DNA of 7,038 nucleotides, from the NCBI GenBank assembly GCA_030152105.1, contig JASLIH010000257.1:1-7038 (forward strand), given 5' to 3'. This stretch comes from Actinomycetes bacterium (GTDB taxonomy: Bacteria; Actinomycetota; CALGFH01). The translations under genes were made by a program, and so were the position numbers. Shown in pieces: positions 1 through 5,465 of the stretch (positions are counted from its first letter, which is position 1; every line of letters starts with the position of its first letter). The notes below the pieces were generated by a model. That model saw nothing but the letters and a program-made list of their open reading frames with translations, had not been told where the DNA came from and did not search any database.

Positions 1-2
1 AG

Positions 3-35
3 GAACCACAGAACGAACCCGCTAGCGGGACCTGA
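3..35 (+). CDS. rpsB: Possible 3' end of rpsB (30S ribosomal protein S2), partial
   Basis: Before tsf, the frame beginning at base 3 reads EPQNEPASGT and stops at TGA 33-35. A short acidic, Ala/Pro/Gly-type tail would suit the poorly conserved C-terminus of S2, and rpsB almost always lies directly upstream of tsf. That leaves a 45-nt spacer, a common size for this junction. The call rests on position only: ten residues carry no diagnostic motif, and the other two forward frames are also open for 7 to 12 codons. Third-position GC is lower here than in the rest of the window, which weakens the case. Confidence 0.3.
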   Translation, partial: EPQNEPASGT

Positions 36-63
36 CTGACGACACTGGCAACGAGAGCGCAGC

Positions 64-69
64 AAGGAG
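64..69 (+). promoter_or_regulatory. Ribosome binding site of tsf
   Basis: AAGGAG lies 11 nt before the ATG at 81. It is the only good Shine-Dalgarno sequence in the leader and supports that start. I found no convincing promoter in bases 1-80, so tsf is probably co-transcribed with the gene upstream. Confidence 0.7.
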
Positions 70-80
70 CACCACCCGAC

Positions 81-689
81 ATGGAGATCACGGCCGCTCA
101 GGTCAAGGCCCTCCGCGACGCCACCGGGGCCGGAATGATGGATTGCAGGAACGCGCTGCGGGAGGCGGGTGGCGACCTGGAGCAGGCCACGAAGCTGCTG
201 CGTGAGGCTGGGAAGGCGGGGGTCGAGAAGCGGGCCGGGCGCAGCGCCACCCAGGGCGTGGTGGACTCCTACCTGCACACTCCCGACCCGAACCTGCCGC
301 CGAAGCTGGGCGTGCTCGTCGAGCTCGACTGTGAGACCGACTTCGTGGCCAAGACCGACGAGTTCCAGCGCCTCGCCCACGAGATCGCCCTCCACATCGC
401 CGTGGCCAACCCGAGCTACATCCGGCGCGAGGAGGTCCCCGAGCACGTGGTCGAGAAGGAGCGGGAGATCTACGCCAGCCAGGCCGAGGGCAAGCCCGAG
501 CACATCGTCGACAAGATCGTCGAGGGCAAGCTCAACGACTACTACAAGCAGGTCGTCCTGCTCGACCAGCCGTACATCCGCGACGACAAGCAGTCCATCC
601 AGGACCTGCTCGACGGCTACTCCGCCAAGGTCCGCGAGAAGCTGGTGCTGCGTCGCTTCGCCCGGTTCAAGGTCGGAGAAGGCGCCTAG
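81..689 (+). CDS. tsf: Translation elongation factor Ts (short form)
   Basis: EF-Ts is the cytoplasmic nucleotide exchange factor that releases GDP from EF-Tu so that it can bind GTP and aminoacyl-tRNA again. The 202-residue product opens with the UBA-like N-terminal domain (about residues 1-45). Its signature reads LRDATGAGMMDCRNAL, with Arg-Asn where MDCKKAL is usual. TDFV at 86-89, inside CETDFVAKTDEFQ, is the core motif that contacts EF-Tu. The C-terminal half contains EGKPEHIVDKIVEGKLNDYY and ends in LVLRRFARFKVGEGA. The length matches the short Thermus/cyanobacterial type (about 200 residues) rather than the 270-280 residues usual in E. coli, Streptomyces and Mycobacterium. Residues 67-75 (TPDPNLPPK) look like a small extra loop between SYLH and the LGVLVEL strand. 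The ATG has a good ribosome binding site. The stop is TAG, followed by a 54-nt gap before pyrH. Confidence 0.97.
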   Translation: MEITAAQVKALRDATGAGMMDCRNALREAGGDLEQATKLLREAGKAGVEKRAGRSATQGVVDSYLHTPDPNLPPKLGVLVELDCETDFVAKTDEFQRLAHEIALHIAVANPSYIRREEVPEHVVEKEREIYASQAEGKPEHIVDKIVEGKLNDYYKQVVLLDQPYIRDDKQSIQDLLDGYSAKVREKLVLRRFARFKVGEGA

Positions 690-743
690 CTTCGTTCCTG
701 CCCTAGCCATGGCACAACGGACCCCTGCGGCACTGGAGGAACC
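690..743 (+). other. tsf-pyrH intergenic spacer
   Basis: This 54-nt gap is the longest clearly non-coding interval after tsf. It holds an 8-base palindrome (GCCATGGC, 706-713) and ends in the pyrH ribosome binding site. I see no stem followed by a T-run that would act as a terminator, and no convincing -10/-35 pair. It looks like read-through spacer, though a weak internal promoter cannot be excluded by eye. Confidence 0.5.
735..740 (+). promoter_or_regulatory. Ribosome binding site of pyrH
   Basis: GGAGGA ends 3 nt before the ATG at 744 and 15 nt before the in-frame ATG at 756. The first spacing is tight and the second loose, so the site does not settle which Met is used. Confidence 0.55.
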
Positions 744-1559
744 ATGGCATTTCTGATGGCGGGGGACGAGCCGGCGCCGCTCGAGGGCGGGGACGGCAAG
801 CCGAAGTTCGAGCGCGTCGTGGTCAAGCTGTCGGGGGAGGCGTTCGCCGACACCAGCGTCGGGTTCGGGCTCGACTACGGCAAGATCGACGGCGTCGCCC
901 GGCAGCTGGTCGAGGTCCTCGATCTGGGCGTGCAGGTCGCGGTGGTGGTCGGCGGGGGCAACATCGTGCGCGGGTCGGCCGCCGAGGCCGCCGGGATGGA
1001 CCGGGCCAGGGCCGACTACATGGGCATGCTGGGGACGGTCATGAACTGCCTGGCCCTCCAGGACGCGCTCGAGCGCCGCGGGGTCGTGACCAGGGTCCAG
1101 ACGGCGATCCAGATGACCCAGGTCGCGGAGCCGTACATCCCGCGCCGGGCCGTGCGCCACCTGGAGAAGGGGCGCATCGTGATCTTCGGGGCCGGCATGG
1201 GCGCGCCCTACTTCTCGACCGACACCACCGCCGCCCAGCGGTCGCTGGAGATCGGCGCCCAGGCCATCCTGATGGCCAAGAACGGGGTCGACGGGGTCTA
1301 CGACGCCGATCCCAAGAAGCACCCGGAGGCGCGCAAGTTCCTCTGGATCGACTACCTGGAGGCGATCCGGCGCGAGCTGCGGGTGATGGACACCACCGCG
1401 CTGTCGTTGTGCAAGGATCACGACCTGCCCATCATCGTGTTCGACCTGCTGACCGAGGGCAACATCCGGCGGGCGGTGTGCGGCGAGCCGATCGGCACGG
1501 TGGTCGGCTCGGACGACGCCTTCGAGGCAGACGAGACGCAGCGAGGGGAGCAAAGGTGA
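744..1559 (+). CDS. pyrH: Uridylate kinase (UMP kinase)
   Basis: PyrH phosphorylates UMP to UDP with ATP, the committed step towards UTP and CTP. The bacterial enzyme is a cytoplasmic hexamer of the amino-acid kinase fold, unrelated to eukaryotic UMP/CMP kinase. Visible motifs, in order, are KLSGEAF from residue 28 (phosphate-binding Lys), [11 protein letters not shown] at 67-77, [13 protein letters not shown] at 89-101, [17 protein letters not shown] at 148-164, [13 protein letters not shown] and the C-terminal [22 protein letters not shown]. The 271 residues exceed the usual roughly 240. The excess is a Gly/Pro/acidic N-terminal extension of about 22 residues and a charged C-terminal tail ([15 protein letters not shown]). 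The start may be ATG 744 or ATG 756 (Met5). The FGAGMG...STDTTAA wording is typical of actinobacteria. The TGA stop overlaps the frr GTG by 4 nt, so the two are probably translationally coupled. Confidence 0.97.
   Translation: MAFLMAGDEPAPLEGGDGKPKFERVVVKLSGEAFADTSVGFGLDYGKIDGVARQLVEVLDLGVQVAVVVGGGNIVRGSAAEAAGMDRARADYMGMLGTVMNCLALQDALERRGVVTRVQTAIQMTQVAEPYIPRRAVRHLEKGRIVIFGAGMGAPYFSTDTTAAQRSLEIGAQAILMAKNGVDGVYDADPKKHPEARKFLWIDYLEAIRRELRVMDTTALSLCKDHDLPIIVFDLLTEGNIRRAVCGEPIGTVVGSDDAFEADETQRGEQR
1543..1550 (+). promoter_or_regulatory. Ribosome binding site of frr inside the end of pyrH
   Basis: GAGGGGAG ends 5 nt before GTG 1556, an ideal distance. It lies within the last codons of pyrH and fixes the frr start. 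Confidence 0.75.
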
Positions 1560-2113
1560 TCGAGGACACGCTCCGGCAGGCCGAGAGCAAGATGCACAAG
1601 GCGATCGAGGTGGCCAAGGAGGAGTTCAGCGGGATCCGCACCGGCCGGGCCAACCCGGCTCTGGTCAACCGCCTCCAGGTCGACTACTACGGCACCCCGA
1701 CCCCGCTCCAGCAGCTCGCCGGCATCTCCGCCCCCGAGGCCCGGCTGCTGGTCGTCTCGCCGTATGACCGCAACGCCACCTCCTCGATCGAGAAGGCGAT
1801 CCGCAACTCCGACCTGGGCATCAATCCGGCCAACGACGGCCAGGTCATCCGCCTGGCCTTCCCCCAGCTCACCGAGGAGCGGCGCAAGGAGTACGTGAAG
1901 CTGGCCAAGCACCGGGCCGAGGAGGCGCGGACCAGCATCCGCAACGTCCGCCGGCACGAGAAGGGCGAGCTGGAGCGCCTGGAGCGCGACGGCGAGATCT
2001 CCCAGGACGAGCTGCGCCGGGCCGAGCAGCGTCTCCAGGGCATCACCGACAAGTATGTGGCCGAGGTCGACACCCTGCTCCAGCACAAGGAGCGGGAGCT
2101 GCTCGAGGTCTGA
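1556..2113 (+). CDS. frr: Ribosome recycling factor (RRF)
   Basis: RRF works with EF-G after termination to split the 70S ribosome from mRNA and tRNA. The product from GTG 1556 is 185 residues, the standard family length, so the open frame further upstream inside pyrH is not part of the gene. Helix 1 of the three-helix domain carries [10 protein letters not shown] at 28-37. The small beta domain follows, with [10 protein letters not shown] at 42-51. The long C-terminal helices begin at [23 protein letters not shown] and run through [17 protein letters not shown] to HKERELLEV. The gene overlaps pyrH by 4 nt (GTGA) and ends 6 nt before the first possible cdsA start. Nothing is missing or disrupted. 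Confidence 0.97.
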   Translation: MIEDTLRQAESKMHKAIEVAKEEFSGIRTGRANPALVNRLQVDYYGTPTPLQQLAGISAPEARLLVVSPYDRNATSSIEKAIRNSDLGINPANDGQVIRLAFPQLTEERRKEYVKLAKHRAEEARTSIRNVRRHEKGELERLERDGEISQDELRRAEQRLQGITDKYVAEVDTLLQHKERELLEV

Positions 2114-2119
2114 GCGTCG

Positions 2120-3007
2120 TTGGCTGAGCCTGCCCCGATGGACCCCGCCGGAGCCGGGGCCAGGATGCCACGTCGTGAGCCGGGCGCCCGGGCCGGGCGC
2201 AACCTGCCCCTGGCCATCGTCACCGCGCTGCTGCTGGCCGGGGTGCTGATCGGCACCCTGGTGCTGTCGCGGCCGCTGTTCGTGGTCTTCCTGCTCGGGA
2301 TCGTCACCCTGGCTCTGCTGGAGCTGCTCGCCGTGCTGCAGGCGCGGGCGACCCGCCCGGCCCGGCCGGTGGTCCTGGCCATGGGGGCGCTGCTGGTCGT
2401 CGGGGCCTACCTGGAGGGACCGGCCGCGCTGTCGTTCGGGCTGCTCGCGACCCTCCTGGCCGCGTTCGGCTGGTACCTGGTCGACCCAGGCCGGACCGAG
2501 GTCACCCGCAACGTCGCCGCCACCGTCTTCGCGGTCGTCTACGTGCCGTTCATGGCCGCCCACCTGTCGCTGGTCGTCGACCGGACCGAGCACTACGTCG
2601 GCGCCCTGCTGGGGTACGCGGTCCTGGTGGTGGTCTACGACACCGCCGCCTACGCCACCGGGGCGACCGTTGGCCGCCACCCGATCGCCCCCCAGGTCTC
2701 GCCCAACAAGTCCTGGGAGGGGGCGATCGGGGCCTCGGTCGCCTGCCTGCTCGCGGGGGCGTTCCTGCTGCCGCTGTGGGAGCCGTGGACGCTCGCCTCG
2801 GGCCTGGTCCTGGCCGCGGCCACCTGCGTGGTGGCGCCGCTCGGGGACCTGTCGGAGTCGATGCTCAAGCGCGACCTGGCGGTCAAGGACATGGGCTCGA
2901 TCCTGCCCGGCCACGGCGGCATGCTCGACCGGATCGACGCCCTGCTGTTCATGGCCCCGGTGCTGTACTACGTGCTGGCCGGCTTCAACCTGGTCCACGC
3001 CCTGTGA
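2120..3007 (+). CDS. cdsA: Phosphatidate cytidylyltransferase (CDP-diacylglycerol synthase)
   Basis: CdsA is an integral membrane enzyme that turns phosphatidic acid and CTP into CDP-diacylglycerol, the precursor of phosphatidylglycerol, cardiolipin and phosphatidylinositol. The C-terminal part matches the family signature exactly: S-x-L-K-R-x4-K-D-x-G-x2-L-P-x-H-G-G-x2-D-R-x-D at residues 247-273 (from TTG 2120). Upstream are YDTAAY and SPNKSWEG (194-201), the usual conserved pair. Several hydrophobic segments are clear, including about 29-49, 52-73 and 84-97, plus more through residue 245. The N-terminus is a Pro/Arg/Gly-rich cytoplasmic leader. The start is uncertain: TTG 2120, ATG 2138 and ATG 2165 are all in frame and none has a strong ribosome binding site. 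GAGG at 2105-2108 lies 11 nt before the TTG, and GGAG at 2150-2153 lies 11 nt before ATG 2165. The gene ends in a GTGA overlap with rlmN. It directly follows frr, with no uppS between, unlike the E. coli order. Confidence 0.95.
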   Translation: MAEPAPMDPAGAGARMPRREPGARAGRNLPLAIVTALLLAGVLIGTLVLSRPLFVVFLLGIVTLALLELLAVLQARATRPARPVVLAMGALLVVGAYLEGPAALSFGLLATLLAAFGWYLVDPGRTEVTRNVAATVFAVVYVPFMAAHLSLVVDRTEHYVGALLGYAVLVVVYDTAAYATGATVGRHPIAPQVSPNKSWEGAIGASVACLLAGAFLLPLWEPWTLASGLVLAAATCVVAPLGDLSESMLKRDLAVKDMGSILPGHGGMLDRIDALLFMAPVLYYVLAGFNLVHAL

Positions 3008-4293
3008 CCCGCTCCCTGTACGACCTTGACCCCGGGCAGCTGGAGGCGCTGGTCGCCGAGGCCGGCGAGCCGCCCTACCGGGCCCGCCAGCTGGTCCACT
3101 GGCTGGACGGGCGGCGCCAGCCCGACCCGCGGGCCATGACGAACCTGCCCCGGTCGCTGCGGGCGCGACTGTCGGAGCGGTTCGCCGCGGCCGGGCTGAT
3201 CCTCGACCAGCACCAGGCCGGCGACGACGGCTGGACCCACAAGTTCCTGTTCCGCCTGCCCGGTGGGGACGCGGTCGAGTCGGTCCTGATGCTGTACCCG
3301 CCGGCCGGCTCCAGCTCCGACGAGGACTGGGAAGGGGGGCGCCGGGGGTCCGGGGGCCGCAATGCCAGGCCCCCGGAGGGGAGGGGCCGGGCCACCGTGT
3401 GCATCTCGAGCCAGGCCGGATGCGCCATGGGGTGCACCTTCTGCGCCACCGGGCAGTTCGGGTTCACCAGGCACCTGTCGGCCGGGGAGATCGTCGAGCA
3501 GGTGGCCAGGGTGTCGACGCTGCTGCCGGAGCTGCGGCCGGGACCGGAGGCGCCGGACCACCTGACCAACGTGGTCTTCATGGGGATGGGGGAGCCGCTC
3601 GCCAACCAGGAGGCCACCTGGGGGGCGGCCTACCGGCTCCACCAGGGGTTCGGGCTGTCGGCCAGGGCCATCACCATCTCGACGGTCGGGCTGGTCCCCG
3701 GGATCCGGCGGGCGGCCACCGAGCCGCTCCCGGTCAACCTGGCCGTCTCCATCCACGCCGCCGACGACGCGACCCGCGACCGGCTGGTCCCGGTCAACCG
3801 CACCTGGCCGATCGCCGAGCTGCTGGACGCCGTCCGCGACTACGTGACCGCAACCCGGCGCCGGGTCTCGTTCGAATACGCGCTGATGGACGGGGTGAAC
3901 GACGACCTGGAGCAGGCCGCGCGGCTGGGCCGGCTGCTGGCTCCGCTGCGGGTGCCCGGCAGCGGCGGCCACGCCGCCCACGTCAACCTCATCCCCTACA
4001 ACCCGACCCCCGGCATCGGGTTCTCCCCGCCGTCCAAGGCGGCCGTCCGCCGCTTCCGGGACACGGTCGCCGCCTCCGGGGTCCCGGTCAGCGTCCGCGC
4101 CAACCGCGGGGTCGGCATCGACGCCGCCTGCGGCCAGCTCCGCACCACCGCCGGCCGTCCCGGCCGAGGTCTCTCTGACCGAGGTCGAGGGCCCCGACCC
4201 ATCCCCGGTCCTCCCGCAGACGACGTTGGCCCAGGCCGCCGGGTCCTCCCATTGGCGGACGGGCCTGGCGCCGACCCGGGGGAGACGCTGTGA
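3004..4293 (+). CDS. rlmN: Dual-specificity 23S rRNA/tRNA adenine-C2 methyltransferase RlmN (radical SAM), with insertion and long tail
   Basis: RlmN uses a [4Fe-4S] cluster and two SAM molecules to methylate C2 of A2503 in 23S rRNA and A37 in some tRNAs. From GTG 3004 the product is 429 residues, against about 350-385 usually. Cluster ligands are Cys140, Cys144 and Cys147 (CAMGCTFC). Cys133 and Cys376 correspond to the two catalytic cysteines, E. coli C118 and C355 (VCISSQAGC; AACGQL). Other family motifs are GMGEPLAN at 194-201, ISTVG, NLAVSIHA and NLIPYNP. Two parts are extra. Residues about 101-128, rich in Gly/Arg/Ser and acidic residues, split ESVLMLYP from RATVCISSQ, which normally abut. 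The 53 residues after Cys376 look unlike a folded domain. Start and stop are both 4-nt GTGA overlaps, with cdsA and dxr. No clear ribosome binding site precedes the start, so coupling to cdsA is likely. All catalytic residues are intact, so it is probably active. Confidence 0.95.
   Translation: MTRSLYDLDPGQLEALVAEAGEPPYRARQLVHWLDGRRQPDPRAMTNLPRSLRARLSERFAAAGLILDQHQAGDDGWTHKFLFRLPGGDAVESVLMLYPPAGSSSDEDWEGGRRGSGGRNARPPEGRGRATVCISSQAGCAMGCTFCATGQFGFTRHLSAGEIVEQVARVSTLLPELRPGPEAPDHLTNVVFMGMGEPLANQEATWGAAYRLHQGFGLSARAITISTVGLVPGIRRAATEPLPVNLAVSIHAADDATRDRLVPVNRTWPIAELLDAVRDYVTATRRRVSFEYALMDGVNDDLEQAARLGRLLAPLRVPGSGGHAAHVNLIPYNPTPGIGFSPPSKAAVRRFRDTVAASGVPVSVRANRGVGIDAACGQLRTTAGRPGRGLSDRGRGPRPIPGPPADDVGPGRRVLPLADGPGADPGETL
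3349..3377 (+). repeat. Perfect 10-bp inverted repeat (hairpin) within the rlmN insertion
   Basis: TCCGGGGGCC at 3349-3358 and its exact reverse complement GGCCCCCGGA at 3368-3377 flank a 9-nt loop (GCAATGCCA). In mRNA this would form a very stable GC stem. It lies entirely inside the DNA encoding the extra residues of RlmN. There is no T-run after it and translation continues, so it is not an intrinsic terminator. Confidence 0.8.
4278..4284 (+). promoter_or_regulatory. Ribosome binding site of dxr inside the end of rlmN
   Basis: GGGGGAG ends 5 nt before GTG 4290. Together with the GTGA overlap it supports both the dxr start and the use of the rlmN stop at 4291-4293. Confidence 0.75.
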
Positions 4294-5465
4294 CCCGGCC
4301 AACCGGTGTGGCCGTGCTCGGATCGACCGGGTCGATCGGGGAGCAGGCGCTGGACGTGATCCGGCGGGCCCCAGAGCGGTTCCGGGTGGTGGCGCTGGCC
4401 GCCGGACGCTCGGCGGACAAGCTGGCCGCCCAGGCTCGCGAGCTGCGCCCGGCCGTGGTCGGCCTGGTCGACGAGGCCTCGGCGGCCGGCCTGGCCGCCG
4501 AGCTGCCGCCCGGCTGCCGCCTGGCCGTCGGCCCCGAGGCGGTGGCCGAGCTGGCCGCCGCCGGTGACGCCGACGTGGTCCTCAACGGCGTCACCGGCTC
4601 GGTCGGCCTGGCCCCGACCCTGCGGGCGCTGGAGTCCGGCCGCCGCCTCGCCCTGGCCAACAAGGAGAGCCTGATCGTCGGCGGGGAGCTGGTCACCGGC
4701 ATGGCCAAGCCGGGCCAGATCGTCCCGGTCGACTCCGAGCACTCCGGGCTCGCCCAGTGCCTGCGGGCCGGCCGCCCCGAGGAGGTGGCCCGCCTGGTCG
4801 TGACCGCCTCCGGTGGGCCGTTCCGTGGGCGCTCGGCGGCCGACCTGGCCGACGTCACCCCGGCCGAGGCCCTGGCCCACCCGACCTGGGCGATGGGACC
4901 GGTGATCACCGTCAACTCGGCCACCCTGATGAACAAGGGCCTTGAGGTGATCGAGGCGCACCTGCTGTTCGACGTGCCGTATGACCGCATCGAGGTCGTC
5001 GTCCACCCCCAGAGCGTCGTCCACGCCATGGTGGAGTGGTGCGACGGCTCCACCGTGGCCCAGCTCTCCATGCCCGACATGCGGTTGCCGATCGGGCTCG
5101 CCCTCGGCTGGCCCGACCGCGACGAGCGGCCGGTGGGCCGGATCGACTGGACACGGGCGGCCACCCTCGAGTTCCAGCCCGTCGACCGGGCCACCTTCCC
5201 CCTGTTCGACCTGGCCGTGCGCGCCGGCGTCGAGGGCGCCACCGCCCCGGCCGCCCTGAACGCCGCCAACGAGGAGGCGGTGGCCGCCTTCCTTGCGGGC
5301 CGCCTGCCGTTCCCCGGCATCGCCGAGGTGGTGGGCGAGGTGCTCGAACGGCACCGGCCTCCGGCCGTCCTCGACCTGGACGCCCTGCTCGCGACCGAGC
5401 GGTGGTCTCGCGACCTCGCCCGTACACTGGTCGAGGACCTGATCACCTCCCGGGGGAATCGATGA
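4290..5465 (+). CDS. dxr: 1-deoxy-D-xylulose 5-phosphate reductoisomerase
   Basis: Dxr catalyses the NADPH-dependent rearrangement and reduction of DXP to 2-C-methyl-D-erythritol 4-phosphate, the first committed step of the MEP isoprenoid pathway and the target of fosmidomycin. The 391 residues match the family. The N-terminal Rossmann fold carries GSTGSIG at 11-17, then NGVTGSVGL and LANKES at 122-127. Divalent metal ligands are Asp148 and Glu150 (VDSEHS) and Glu219 (NSATLMNKGLE), corresponding to E. coli D150, E152 and E231. The catalytic region also shows TASGGPFRG at 172-180 and HPQSVVHAMVE. The C-terminal helical domain contains AALNAANEEAVAAFLAG. GTG 4290 is supported by a well-placed ribosome binding site and places the Rossmann motif close to the N-terminus, as usual. 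It overlaps rlmN (GTGA) and rseP (ATGA). With ispG two genes downstream, this locus holds two MEP-pathway enzymes. Confidence 0.97.
   Translation: MTRPTGVAVLGSTGSIGEQALDVIRRAPERFRVVALAAGRSADKLAAQARELRPAVVGLVDEASAAGLAAELPPGCRLAVGPEAVAELAAAGDADVVLNGVTGSVGLAPTLRALESGRRLALANKESLIVGGELVTGMAKPGQIVPVDSEHSGLAQCLRAGRPEEVARLVVTASGGPFRGRSAADLADVTPAEALAHPTWAMGPVITVNSATLMNKGLEVIEAHLLFDVPYDRIEVVVHPQSVVHAMVEWCDGSTVAQLSMPDMRLPIGLALGWPDRDERPVGRIDWTRAATLEFQPVDRATFPLFDLAVRAGVEGATAPAALNAANEEAVAAFLAGRLPFPGIAEVVGEVLERHRPPAVLDLDALLATERWSRDLARTLVEDLITSRGNR
4321..4337 (+). repeat. Short palindrome over the NADPH-motif codons of dxr
   Basis: GATCGACC and GGTCGATC are perfect 8-base reverse complements around one central base. 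They start about 30 nt into dxr. The sequence encodes the repetitive motif GSTGSI with TCG Ser codons, so the symmetry may be a by-product of the protein motif. Confidence 0.45.
5452..5457 (+). promoter_or_regulatory. Ribosome binding site of rseP inside the end of dxr
   Basis: GGGGGA ends 4 nt before ATG 5462, within the last codons of dxr. It is a moderately good Shine-Dalgarno sequence and supports the ATGA-overlap start. Confidence 0.55.

Noticed and set aside
18..29. 12-base palindrome CCCGCTAGCGGG upstream of tsf.
   Set aside because: As a hairpin it has only 4 pairs around a 4-nt loop and no T-run. Too weak to call a terminator or operator.
690..743. Possible promoter or terminator between tsf and pyrH.
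   Set aside because: No stem with a T-run and no -10/-35-like pair could be recognised.
1418..2998. 526-codon minus-strand open frame opposite frr and cdsA.
   Set aside because: Same shadow effect: Gln/Gly/Arg/Asp-rich composition, no motifs, and both strands cannot plausibly encode here given the intact RRF and CdsA signatures.
3399..4178. 259-codon + strand open frame in another phase within rlmN.
   Set aside because: Gly/Arg/Pro-rich composition with no motif. The rlmN frame carries all conserved residues over this interval.
4321..4337. Palindrome near the start of dxr as a possible regulatory hairpin or operator.
   Set aside because: It coincides with the codons for the obligatory GSTGSIG motif, so the symmetry probably follows from the repeated Ser/Gly/Thr codons. 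Listed as a repeat only, without a functional claim.
4896..4950. Dxr reads MGPVIT where E. coli-type proteins have MGxKI.
   Set aside because: Mycobacterial Dxr also departs here (MGPMNT), so this is lineage variation. The catalytic Asn, Lys and Glu that follow are all present.
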